This document shows positions 7,666 to 15,464 of a stretch of DNA of 43,296 nucleotides, in pieces; position 1 is the stretch's first letter; every line of letters begins with the position of its first letter. Source of the DNA: Micavibrio sp. (GTDB lineage: Bacteria > Pseudomonadota > Alphaproteobacteria > Micavibrionales > UBA9664); NCBI GenBank assembly GCA_002699085.1, contig PAAR01000020.1:1-43296 (forward strand). Direction: 5' to 3'. The position numbers and the translations under genes are program-made. The notes under the pieces were generated by a model, which worked only from the letters and a program-made list of their open reading frames with translations, was not told the origin of the DNA and did no database searches.

Positions 7666-8663
7666 TTTTTCTTTAAACTTTCCAATACAGCAAATGGACT
7701 ACTTGACTGATCTTTTTGATCGCCTTTTACCGTAAAGCTATGCGTTACAGGACCTTTTGGCTTTGATGGCTTCGATGGTTTTTTAGATTTTAGCTTCGCT
7801 GCGGCTTTTGGCTTATCTTTTTTAACAAAGACTTTTTTCTCCTTTGCTTCGCCTGACATTTTACCACGACGCAAATTAAACCAATCAAGCTGTGCTGACG
7901 CACCCTCTTCTACTGGCACCTCAGATTGAATGCGTTCATGCCCCATTGCTTCCAATACTAAATATAAATCATCAATCGTGCAGCCTAACCACTCACAGTA
8001 CTGATGTTTAGCCTGAAACTTCCAATCTTTGGAACTGTCATACAAATCAACCACTACACGATCAAGCATATCAATTCTTACCGCACGCGGGCCGTAAACT
8101 GGATAGCCAATCGCTTGATACAAATCTTTATCAATGTCTTTATCTGTAATGACTTGAGAGACCACGCCGTCAGAAGGAATGGTAATCGGCAAGCTTTGAC
8201 CATGCCACACACCCCACAAAATTGTACGAAGCTTAATCGGCGCAGGTTTGTTTAGTTCTGGCATAAAGGCCAAAATCGGCCCTAAACGGATCTTTTTAAA
8301 ACGAAGCTGCGCACGCCCTTGCTCTTCAAGTTTACTAATAACATCTTCCAACTCAGCTCTTGGAACCACGCCCATCGCTTCATATAAAGCGGTTGCAATT
8401 TGTTTTGGCGCTTCTTCGAGATTGTCATCATGCAATTGCATGAGCGGTTTTAATTTCTCTTCGATATGACTTTCAAGCCATTCAGCTATTTTCTCCTGCC
8501 CTTCTTCAGACGGCTCAAGCAGAGTAACTGCAGGCTTCAAAAGAGTCTCACCTTTGGTGAGCTTTGCCACCATAACCCCAGGCATTGGGTTATTCGCTAA
8601 AGCCTGCCAAAATATCTCGCCCTTATCGTTTAGGCTAAATTGATTATTGTCGTAAACTGTCAT
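7662..8663 (-). CDS. Detached C-terminal region of an alphaproteobacterial SUV3-type helicase
   Basis: 333-residue protein matching, from memory, only the C-terminal third of the ~900-1000 residue helicase-related proteins of alphaproteobacteria: a FSLNDKGEIFWQ strand pair, VVPRAELEDVISKLEEQGR, LRFKKIRLGPILAFMPEL, KPAPIKLRTILWGVWHG, YGPRAVRIDMLDRV and the LGCTIDDLYLVLEAMGHER end. No helicase motor (no Walker A or DExH box) exists in this gene or next to it. The ATG at 8663 is preferred; the same frame extends to a TTG at 8723, which is unlikely. The last ~70 residues are a Lys/Pro/Ser tail (KPSKPSKPKGP). It is ATGA-coupled to the Rap1a/Tai-like gene. It could be a remnant or a stand-alone RNA-binding module. 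Confidence 0.7.
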   Translation of the reverse strand: MTVYDNNQFSLNDKGEIFWQALANNPMPGVMVAKLTKGETLLKPAVTLLEPSEEGQEKIAEWLESHIEEKLKPLMQLHDDNLEEAPKQIATALYEAMGVVPRAELEDVISKLEEQGRAQLRFKKIRLGPILAFMPELNKPAPIKLRTILWGVWHGQSLPITIPSDGVVSQVITDKDIDKDLYQAIGYPVYGPRAVRIDMLDRVVVDLYDSSKDWKFQAKHQYCEWLGCTIDDLYLVLEAMGHERIQSEVPVEEGASAQLDWFNLRRGKMSGEAKEKKVFVKKDKPKAAAKLKSKKPSKPSKPKGPVTHSFTVKGDQKDQSSSPFAVLESLKKK

Positions 8664-8741
8664 AACTGACGTTTTTACGAGAAAATATGCGCTTTGACAA
8701 CTTCTCTTTGCATTTGTTTTCAATTGATCTAATTTAACAGC

Positions 8742-10244
8742 ATGAAATTATTTTTATTATTAAGCGTTATCTGCTCATTTTTTATTTCTCCTGCACAGGC
8801 AAAAACAGCGACTGAGGTACAGGCCATGGCCGAGTCAGCCCTACAAAACATGCAAGACAAAGCCATTCTCCAAGGAATTTCTATTAAAAGACAAGGACCA
8901 TTATTAGTTGAGGACGGTAATGGCTTTTTTGCAATAACTTTACCTAACTTAAAGATAATCACCGCAGATAAAATTATCATTGATTTGGGCATCACTTCCA
9001 TAAACGCCACAGAAACCGCCAAAGATAATATATGGGAACTGCGTATGGCTCTTGCTACACCTATTCGCTTTAGCAACGGTTTGGGACAACCTGTTATGGA
9101 AGTTCATCTTCCGACCCAGAATGTCAATATTCTATGGCATGAAAAAGCCAATATCTTCACCTCATTTTTTGCAAAATTCTCTCAAGTCAGCGCCATTGAC
9201 TTTCAACGCAATACAACAATGAATGCTGATGAAATATTGATTGAAAGCAGCCTCGATACACCGAACTTTGCTTACTTCGAAGAACAAAAAAACCTTTTAT
9301 CTCAGTGGAACACCCGAAAAGCATCACCTGACTTCAACATGAACGATGAAGACATAACACGCCTTGAAACGCTTTTTGCTCATTACATTGGTAATTTTGC
9401 CAAAGGCCGTAATCTCAAGATTGATATGCAAAAAGTTCACATAGCCGAGGCAAGCGTTGATGCACAGAAACTAGACAAATCTATAACAATCAATCGCCTT
9501 TTATTCGATCAAGGCCTAACCCAAGATAACGCAAGCAATTCAGGCGATCTTGTGGGGAATTTTGCCATAACAGGCATTCAATCATCTAATGGACAAGTGG
9601 TGCCTGATTTTATCAAAGCGTCTTACCTACTAAAAGATATGCCCTACAAGGAAGTAACTGATCTATTACGCGCTAGCCTCAAAGAAGCATATTTTCAAAA
9701 CTTAATGGGACAATATCCAAACAGCAATCAAACATCGACTGCGCTTATTTCTGCGCAAATAAAGCAAGAAAAAGAACAAAAGCTTACAGTCTTAAAACAA
9801 GCGGCAGCCACACGTAATACACAATTAGTTGCACAACTAGATGCCGACAAAAAAGATGCCTTTGGTATTGGCCTGCGCCTTGATGCTAAAGCTGCACCGA
9901 CAGCGGCTGGCGGGACAGGTCTACTAGATTTAAATTTCATTAATTTTGATAATTTTAAAAAGCTACTCTTCGAACAAGCTAAAAGTGCAGATACTGTAAA
10001 TGCTGAACAAAGTTTACAAATAGGATTAAGCGTCATTGAAAACCTAGGCCTAAAAAGTACGACAGCCGATGGTGCGCCCAAAATGACGTTCCGTTTCCAA
10101 CTTGGTGAAGATGGGCAAGTGATGATGAATAATATGAATATTCAGATGTTAATGGCACTGGCAATGCCTGCCATTGCAACGCTGCAAAGCCTAAATGCGC
10201 CGTTAGATGAAACGACGCCTACCACTACTCAACCCAGTAAATAA
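8742..10244 (+). CDS. Periplasmic protein of unknown function
   Basis: 500-residue exported protein with a signal peptide at residues 1-20 (MKLFLLLSVICSFFISPAQA). The mature part has no cysteine or metal motif and many short alternating strands (FFAITLPNLKIITADKIIID, GLLDLNFINFDNF), plus a Gln/Lys-rich helical segment at about residues 345-365. It recalls large periplasmic repeat-of-strand proteins such as DUF945- or DUF2125-type families, but I cannot assign it. A Pro/Thr-rich tail ends it. It is divergent from the SUV3-C-like gene (78 bases apart) and its end overlaps hemW on the other strand by 16 bases. Confidence 0.75.
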   Translation: MKLFLLLSVICSFFISPAQAKTATEVQAMAESALQNMQDKAILQGISIKRQGPLLVEDGNGFFAITLPNLKIITADKIIIDLGITSINATETAKDNIWELRMALATPIRFSNGLGQPVMEVHLPTQNVNILWHEKANIFTSFFAKFSQVSAIDFQRNTTMNADEILIESSLDTPNFAYFEEQKNLLSQWNTRKASPDFNMNDEDITRLETLFAHYIGNFAKGRNLKIDMQKVHIAEASVDAQKLDKSITINRLLFDQGLTQDNASNSGDLVGNFAITGIQSSNGQVVPDFIKASYLLKDMPYKEVTDLLRASLKEAYFQNLMGQYPNSNQTSTALISAQIKQEKEQKLTVLKQAAATRNTQLVAQLDADKKDAFGIGLRLDAKAAPTAAGGTGLLDLNFINFDNFKKLLFEQAKSADTVNAEQSLQIGLSVIENLGLKSTTADGAPKMTFRFQLGEDGQVMMNNMNIQMLMALAMPAIATLQSLNAPLDETTPTTTQPSK

Positions 10245-11383
10245 ACGAGCAAACTATCGAGCGTCTTAAGACCGCTTTCCGTACATTGGATATGCTGATC
10301 CGTATAATTTATGTACCCTTCATCTGAAAGTTGAAGTAATTTTCGAGGATCTATTTTTTGTGTAAAGTGAATACCCGTTTTATTATAAATATCGTCAAAG
10401 CCAACACCACTAATAAGACGCAATCCCATCATAAGCATTTCTTCAAAAGCATCTTCATTGGTGATTGTTTCTTCTGTAACTTGTGAATGGCCGTGTTGCT
10501 GAACGCGCTCCAGCCATACTTCTGGTGCTTTGTGCGCCCGTGTTGAAATACGGGTACCATCCTGCCTTTTATAGCGACCATGTGCGCCTGCACCAACGCC
10601 GACATAATCTTCATATCGCCAATACGCCAAATTATGACGACTTTCTTGTCCCTTCTTGGCGTGATTAGATATTTCATAAGCTGGTAAACCTGCCTCCGCT
10701 AAAATCTCTTGTGTCACTTCATAAAAATGGGCTTCTAAATCCTTATTAGGCATGATGAAGTCGCCACGTTTTGCGCGCGTAAAAAATTCTGTCCCCTGCT
10801 CAATCGTTAATTGATAGACAGAAATATGATCTGGATTAAAACTTAGGGCCTGGCGCAATTCTTTTGCCCAGCTTTCCGGACTTTGCTCTGGTCTACCATA
10901 GATAAGATCAAATGAACTACGTGCGAAAATAGTTGAAGCCATTTCAATCACTTTTATTGCCTCTTCTGCCGAATGCTCACGCCCTAGAAATTGTAACACC
11001 TTGTTATCAAGGGACTGAACACCAATAGATAAGCGGTTTATACCTGCTTGTTTAAATGCTTTAAACTTGTCAGCCTCTGATGAAGTGGGATTAGCTTCTA
11101 ATGTTACCTCACAATTATCCGCCATAGACCATTGTTTTTGAAGCGCTTTCAAGCATCTCTGTATTGTTTTCGGCATCATCAGAGACGGTGTGCCACCGCC
11201 AAAGAATACAGACGTCACTTGCCTGTTCGGCAGGTCCTTAGCAAAATGCGCTATCTCTTGCTCAAAAGCTGCCGCCCATGCTTCGTGATCGACGTTATCC
11301 CGAACATGTGAATTAAAATCACAATAAGGGCACTTCTTTTTGCAAAATGGCCAATGAATATAAACAGCTAAAGGGGCAGGCAT
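10229..11383 (-). CDS. hemW: HemW-type radical SAM protein
   Basis: 384-residue HemW, a radical-SAM heme chaperone formerly called a coproporphyrinogen III oxidase-like protein. The cluster motif is C14-KKK-C18-PY-C21 in YIHWPFCKKKCPYCDFNSH. FGGGTPSLM, EANPTS, GINRLSIGVQS and VGVGAGAHGRY also match. HemW lacks the HNxxYW segment that is decisive for HemN; here HNLAYW is present as in HemW/HemN relatives, so the call rests on overall length and the rph-rdgB-hemW context. The first 16 bases overlap the end of rdgB, suggesting coupled translation. Confidence 0.9.
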   Translation of the reverse strand: MPAPLAVYIHWPFCKKKCPYCDFNSHVRDNVDHEAWAAAFEQEIAHFAKDLPNRQVTSVFFGGGTPSLMMPKTIQRCLKALQKQWSMADNCEVTLEANPTSSEADKFKAFKQAGINRLSIGVQSLDNKVLQFLGREHSAEEAIKVIEMASTIFARSSFDLIYGRPEQSPESWAKELRQALSFNPDHISVYQLTIEQGTEFFTRAKRGDFIMPNKDLEAHFYEVTQEILAEAGLPAYEISNHAKKGQESRHNLAYWRYEDYVGVGAGAHGRYKRQDGTRISTRAHKAPEVWLERVQQHGHSQVTEETITNEDAFEEMLMMGLRLISGVGFDDIYNKTGIHFTQKIDPRKLLQLSDEGYINYTDQHIQCTESGLKTLDSLLVYLLG

Positions 11384-11976
11384 TGCTCTATCAATTCTGC
11401 GAAAGCCTTATGACGATGCGCCACTTTTTCTTTATACACAGCATCTTCTGCAAAAGTTTTATCATGCCCTAACGGCTGAAAACAGGGGTCATACCCAAAC
11501 CCGCCTTGGCCATGACGAGGCGGCCAAATGATATCGCCCACACAACGCCCTTCAACCGTTTCAACATGTCCATCTGGCCAAACAAGGGCCAATACCGAGA
11601 CAAAATAGGCTGAGCGATCGGCATTCTCACCAATCTCTTTGTGCAGCTTTTCCATACCGTACTCAAAATCACGTTGGTTGGTGGTTGGATTGATGGCATA
11701 ACGAGCAGAATAGACACCTGGTGCACCATCAAGGGCATTTACACATAAACCGCTATCATCGGCCAGAGCAGGTAAATCAGTCGCCAATGAAGCTGCTTTC
11801 GCTTTCAAAACCGCATTTTCTTCAAAGGTTACGCCAGTTTCTTCTGGCTCGGGCAGTCCTAAATCACCGGCCAATACAACCTCAATATCATAGGGTTTAA
11901 ACAACGCAGAAAACTCTTCCAGCTTGCCCTTATTATGGCTAGCCAAAACAAGTTTATTGCTCGTTAATTTACGCAT
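11368..11976 (-). CDS. rdgB: dITP/XTP pyrophosphatase
   Basis: 202-residue HAM1/RdgB-family house-cleaning enzyme that hydrolyses non-canonical purine triphosphates (ITP, dITP, XTP) to the monophosphate, keeping them out of DNA and RNA. Signatures are LVLASHNKGKLEEF at the N-terminus, ALADDSGLCVNALDGAPGVYSARYA in the middle and GFGYDPCFQP and HRHKAF near the end. It begins three bases after the rph stop and overlaps hemW, consistent with the usual rph-rdgB-hemW operon. Confidence 0.97.
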   Translation of the reverse strand: MRKLTSNKLVLASHNKGKLEEFSALFKPYDIEVVLAGDLGLPEPEETGVTFEENAVLKAKAASLATDLPALADDSGLCVNALDGAPGVYSARYAINPTTNQRDFEYGMEKLHKEIGENADRSAYFVSVLALVWPDGHVETVEGRCVGDIIWPPRHGQGGFGYDPCFQPLGHDKTFAEDAVYKEKVAHRHKAFAELIEQCLPL

Positions 11977-11979
11977 GAT

Positions 11980-12699
11980 TTACAACCCTAAAGCAGCCTT
12001 TTGAATCACTGTTAACTCTTTGACAGATTTCTCGGCCAAATCCATCAGCTCATTAAGTTGTGCCCGTGAGAACGGCTTATCTTCAGCTGTACCCTGCACT
12101 TCAACAACACCTAAGCTTTCTGTGATAACAAAATTCGTATCTGCTTCTGCTGTTGAATCTTCGGCATAATCAAGATCAGACACACAAACACCTTGATAAA
12201 TGCCGCATGAAACGGCTGACACAAATTCAGTCACTGGAATTTCTGTAATCATGCCAATTTTTTGCATATGTTGGAATGCCAACATCAGAGCCACAAAACC
12301 ACCTGTAATAGAAGCCGTCCGTGTGCCACCATCCGCTTGGATTACATCACAATCAACCTTAATCTGACATTCACCCATTTTCTCCATATCAACAACCGCA
12401 CGTAAAGCCCGCCCAATCAAACGTTGAATTTCTTGTGTACGGCCAGATTGTTTGCCGCGGGCTGCTTCACGGTCAATCCGATCGCCTGTTGAGCGTGGCA
12501 ACATACCATATTCAGCCGTTACCCAGCCCTTACCTGTATTGCGCATCCACCCTGGCACTGATTTATCTACTGAGGCTGTGCACAAAACATGTGTATTACC
12601 AAACTTGATAAGGCATGAACCTTCTGCGTGCATATTTACACCCGTTTCAATTGTCACATCACGCATTTGGTCTGGCTTACGGCCTGAAGGTCTTGTCAT
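11980..12699 (-). CDS. rph: Ribonuclease PH
   Basis: 239-residue 3'-5' phosphorolytic exoribonuclease trimming tRNA 3' ends. The ATG at 12699 gives the usual family start, [15 protein letters not shown], and usual length, with AAGAAAG upstream; a longer frame to 12762 would add 21 unlikely residues. Signatures are [60 protein letters not shown] and AVSCGIYQG. It is the first gene of an operon with rdgB and hemW and is divergent from hrcA over 92 bases. On its strand TTGACA (12762-12757), 17 bases, CATTCT is a possible promoter sharing the -35 region of hrcA. Confidence 0.96.
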   Translation of the reverse strand: MTRPSGRKPDQMRDVTIETGVNMHAEGSCLIKFGNTHVLCTASVDKSVPGWMRNTGKGWVTAEYGMLPRSTGDRIDREAARGKQSGRTQEIQRLIGRALRAVVDMEKMGECQIKVDCDVIQADGGTRTASITGGFVALMLAFQHMQKIGMITEIPVTEFVSAVSCGIYQGVCVSDLDYAEDSTAEADTNFVITESLGVVEVQGTAEDKPFSRAQLNELMDLAEKSVKELTVIQKAALGL

Positions 12700-12755
12700 T
12701 ATTTCATCTTTCTTAAATTTATTTATGCTGGGCAGAATGGCCGTATAAAGAAGAA

Positions 12756-12784
12756 TTGTCAATAAAGCCCTGGGCCGCTATATT
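12756..12784 (+). promoter_or_regulatory. hrcA promoter, predicted leaderless start
   Basis: TTGTCA (12756-12761) and TATATT (12779-12784) with a 17-base spacer form a near-consensus sigma-70 promoter. The hrcA ATG is at 12792, seven bases after the -10, exactly where transcription should begin. The ATTGTCAAT at 12755-12763 also reads as TTGACA on the minus strand, so one element may serve the divergent rph promoter. No CIRCE inverted repeat is visible here. Confidence 0.65.
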
Positions 12785-12791
12785 CTTATCC

Positions 12792-13835
12792 ATGTCATCG
12801 ACCCTCTTTAAAGAATTAGATAGCCGATCACGGGCGATTTTTGAAACCATCGTGACAAGCTATATGCAAACAGGTGAACCTGTAGGCTCTCGCACGCTTT
12901 CCCGTATTGCGGGGTTAGATCTATCACCTGCAACGATCCGTAATGTTATGGCCGATCTTGAAGAGCTTGGCCTTGTTTTATCACCGCATAAATCCGCTGG
13001 TCGCCTGCCTTCGCAAACAGGTCTAAGGTTTTATGTTGACGGCCTCATGGAATTAGGCGCTTTAAGCAAAGAGGAGCGAGAAGCTATTAAAGCAGAATGT
13101 TCGGCCAGTGGACGCTCAATGCGTGAAATGTATGAACAAGCCACAACTACTCTATCAGGCCTATCACAATGTACAGGTCTTGTTGTTGCACCAAAAGCCA
13201 ACAAACCATTGAAACAAGTACAGTTTGTACCACTCGGCCCTGGACGTGTTCTAGCCGTGATGGTCTCACAAGATGGTATGGTTGAGAATCGTGTATTAGA
13301 AACCACCATTGATACACCAGCCACGGCCCTTATTTCCGCAACAAATTATCTAAACAATCATATTGCAGGCAAAACATTAGACGATGTCCGCAGCACAATA
13401 TTGGATGAAATTGAAGCGCAGAAAGCACAACTAGATTCCTTGAGCAGCGATCTCGTCAAACAAGGCCTTGCGCTTAAAACAGGCGATGATGACATGCACT
13501 TAATCGTTCGTGGTCAGCGTAATCTGCTTAATAACATTAAAGCCATGGAAGATTTGGAAAAAGTACGCAAAATATTCAGTGCCTTAGAAGAAAAAGAGAG
13601 CATGATGCGTATTTTGCAGCAAACACAAAATGCCCAAGGCGTGCAAATATTTATCGGCACTGAAAATGATGCTTTTTCACATGATGGCTTGTCTATGATT
13701 ATTTCTCCGTATAAAAACACAGAAGAAAAAGTCATTGGCGCAATAGGCGTGATTGGCCCAACCAGATTAAACTATGGCCGTCTGATCCCTATTGTAGATT
13801 ACACAGCCAAAGTTATGACGAAATTAATGGGGTAA
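12792..13835 (+). CDS. hrcA: Heat-inducible transcription repressor HrcA
   Basis: 347-residue repressor that binds CIRCE operators, usually at groESL. The N-terminal winged helix is evident in SRAIFETIVTSYMQTGEPVG, DLSPATIRNVMADLEELG and SPHKSAGRLPSQTGLRFYVD. GAIGVIGPTRLNYGRLIP near the end is the family signature. I chose the ATG at 12792, giving MSSTLFKELD; the frame opens at a TTG at 12756 that lies inside the promoter. No Shine-Dalgarno precedes the ATG, fitting a leaderless message. It leads the gene string fkbM-like, grpE, dnaK, dnaJ and is back to back with rph, the standard alphaproteobacterial arrangement. Confidence 0.96.
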   Translation: MSSTLFKELDSRSRAIFETIVTSYMQTGEPVGSRTLSRIAGLDLSPATIRNVMADLEELGLVLSPHKSAGRLPSQTGLRFYVDGLMELGALSKEEREAIKAECSASGRSMREMYEQATTTLSGLSQCTGLVVAPKANKPLKQVQFVPLGPGRVLAVMVSQDGMVENRVLETTIDTPATALISATNYLNNHIAGKTLDDVRSTILDEIEAQKAQLDSLSSDLVKQGLALKTGDDDMHLIVRGQRNLLNNIKAMEDLEKVRKIFSALEEKESMMRILQQTQNAQGVQIFIGTENDAFSHDGLSMIISPYKNTEEKVIGAIGVIGPTRLNYGRLIPIVDYTAKVMTKLMG

Positions 13836-13836
13836 T

Positions 13837-14667
13837 ATGCAAGAAATGAACACTCAATACGGCAGCTATAAGCCAAATGCGCTCAAGCAATCAGTAATAG
13901 GCCTAACCCGTACATTGCCAAATAATTGGTTTGGAAAGCGTCTTGGCTTTACTTTGCGCAAACTCGTTCACGGCAAAAATCGTTTGCCTATCGATACAGA
14001 TGTTTTTGGCCTAAATCTTCGTCTGCACGGCTATGATAATAAATGCGAAAAACGTGTTGTGTGCTTGCCGCAAATGTTCGACCCCGAAGAACGCCATGTT
14101 TTAGAAACAGCTGCACGTGCTAAAGGCAAAGATTTTAACTTTATTGATTTAGGCGCAAATGTTGGCCTCTATAGCCTTTTCATGGCAAGCCTTAAACTGC
14201 CGAACACTAAAATAATTGCGATAGAGGCAGACCCTTATATCTATCAACGCCTACGATTCAACATTGATAATAACAACTTGGACATTCAAGCATTTAATAT
14301 GGCAGTCAGTGATACAGACGGTACGATTACTTTAAACATTAACCCGAAAAACCGTGGTGAGAATAGCATCATACATGCCCAAGGTGACGGCGAAAAAATT
14401 GACGTGAAATGCCAAACACTCCTGAGCATTATGGACACGCAAAACATGAAACAAGCCGATGCAATAAAGCTTGATTTAGAAGGGGCAGAAGAAACAGTGC
14501 TTACATCTTTCTTTGCCCATGCCCCCAAAAGCCGACTACCAAAACTTATTCTCATTGAGAATGCGCCAGAGCGCTGGGAGAGCGATATCTATGCCCTCAT
14601 TGAGCAGCAAGGCTATAATCTACATTTTGCGAATAAATCAAATCGTGTTTATACCTTGAAAAAATAA
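13837..14667 (+). CDS. FkbM-family SAM-dependent methyltransferase
   Basis: 276-residue methyltransferase of the FkbM family, which mostly O-methylate sugars or other small molecules in glycan or secondary-metabolite synthesis. The SAM site is FIDLGANVGLYSLFMA near residue 103, with IAIEADPYIYQRLRFNID after the second strand and AIKLDLEGAEETVL as the family acidic motif. The first ~80 residues form an N-terminal extension with a basic stretch. It begins one base after the hrcA stop and is followed 23 bases later by grpE, so it is embedded in the heat-shock operon. The acceptor is unknown and no glycan genes are nearby. Confidence 0.87.
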   Translation: MQEMNTQYGSYKPNALKQSVIGLTRTLPNNWFGKRLGFTLRKLVHGKNRLPIDTDVFGLNLRLHGYDNKCEKRVVCLPQMFDPEERHVLETAARAKGKDFNFIDLGANVGLYSLFMASLKLPNTKIIAIEADPYIYQRLRFNIDNNNLDIQAFNMAVSDTDGTITLNINPKNRGENSIIHAQGDGEKIDVKCQTLLSIMDTQNMKQADAIKLDLEGAEETVLTSFFAHAPKSRLPKLILIENAPERWESDIYALIEQQGYNLHFANKSNRVYTLKK

Positions 14668-14690
14668 ATAAAATGGTTACATAAGAAGCT

Positions 14691-15299
14691 ATGAATGAAG
14701 AACAAAATATACCTGACGAAGAACCAGTAGAAACAAATGTTGAAGAACAAACACCTTCAGAGAGCCTCTCCGAAGAAGATGTATCTGTGCTACAAACACG
14801 TATTATTGAGCTGGAAGCCGCTCATAATGAGATGAAAGACAAAGCATTACGTGCTTTGGCTGAAGCGGAAAACACAAGAAAGCGTGCAGAGCGTGACCGA
14901 ATTGATGCGTCTAAATTTGCGATCGCAAAATTCGCCCGTGATTTGCTCGATGTATCAGACAATATGCAACGTGCATTGGCCGCCATTCCCGAAGATCAAA
15001 AAGAAAGCTCTGAGCTTGTTAAAAATATCGTACTTGGCATCGAAGCCACAGATAAAGCGCTCTTAAAGGTTTTTGAAACACATGGTGTGACAAAAATTGC
15101 CCCAACAGAAGGCAAGTTTGACCCTAATTTTCACGAAGCAATGTTTGAGAGCGAAATCCCTGGAAAAGCCCCAGGTGAGATTATCCAACTGATTGATCCA
15201 GGCTATGTGCTCAATGACCGTCTTTTGCGCCCTGCCCGTGTTGGTGTATCAAAAGCCCCTGCGGCACCCTCTGCTACACATGTGGATGAAAAGGCTTAA
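14691..15299 (+). CDS. grpE: Nucleotide exchange factor GrpE
   Basis: 202-residue GrpE, the dimeric factor that promotes ADP release from DnaK. An acidic, disordered N-terminus (about residues 1-35) leads into the long coiled coil (ALRALAEAENTRKRAERDR) and the C-terminal beta domain (KIAPTEGKFDPNFHEAMFE, ending GYVLNDRLLRPARVGVSK). AAGAAG precedes the ATG. It lies between the FkbM gene and dnaK; a separate promoter and 165-base leader separate it from dnaK. Confidence 0.96.
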   Translation: MNEEQNIPDEEPVETNVEEQTPSESLSEEDVSVLQTRIIELEAAHNEMKDKALRALAEAENTRKRAERDRIDASKFAIAKFARDLLDVSDNMQRALAAIPEDQKESSELVKNIVLGIEATDKALLKVFETHGVTKIAPTEGKFDPNFHEAMFESEIPGKAPGEIIQLIDPGYVLNDRLLRPARVGVSKAPAAPSATHVDEKA

Positions 15300-15314
15300 T
15301 ATAGGAAAATATTC

Positions 15315-15342
15315 CTTGACATCTGGCTGTGTGCATTATACC
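15315..15342 (+). promoter_or_regulatory. Putative heat-shock (RpoH-type) promoter of dnaK
   Basis: CTTGAC (15315-15320), a 13-base spacer and CATTAT (15334-15339) resemble the RpoH consensus (CTTGAA then CCCCAT-like). The same bases can be read as TTGACA with a 15-base spacer before TATACC, a sub-optimal sigma-70 promoter. It sits in the 165-base gap before dnaK. The rest of the gap holds only an imperfect hairpin around 15407-15432 (GTGG and CCAC arms) and the RBS AAGGAG. Confidence 0.5.
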
Positions 15343-15464
15343 TTAAATAATGAGGAAAAAAGCTAGACATTGCCTGATGGAGTGTTATTTTAACCTCAAT
15401 AAACAACGTGGTGCTTAAATGTAAGGCCACATAATAAAAACTTGCTTAGATAAGGAGTATTAAC

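Noticed and set aside
8664-8723. A TTG-initiated extension of the SUV3-C-like protein to 8723
   Set aside because: The added 20 residues do not resemble the family and would leave only 18 bases to the divergent gene; the ATG at 8663 directly precedes the recognisable domain.
6536-10244. A genomic island or prophage in the stretch of unknown genes
   Set aside because: No integrase, tRNA boundary, direct repeats or phage structural genes; the flanking genes are packed as tightly as elsewhere and base composition looks similar.
12700-12762. A longer RNase PH reading frame starting at 12762
   Set aside because: RNase PH normally starts MxRPSGR; the extra 21 residues would overlap the divergent promoter region.
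12756-12791. A TTG start at 12756 that would extend HrcA by 12 residues
   Set aside because: It lies in the -35 element and the added residues do not resemble the HrcA N-terminus; the ATG at 12792 gives the usual start.
12700-15464. A CIRCE operator for HrcA near hrcA, grpE or dnaK
   Set aside because: I found no TTAGCACTC-N9-GAGTGCTAA-like inverted repeat in these intergenic regions; the isolated gagtgctt strings seen elsewhere have no partner arm and lie in coding sequence.
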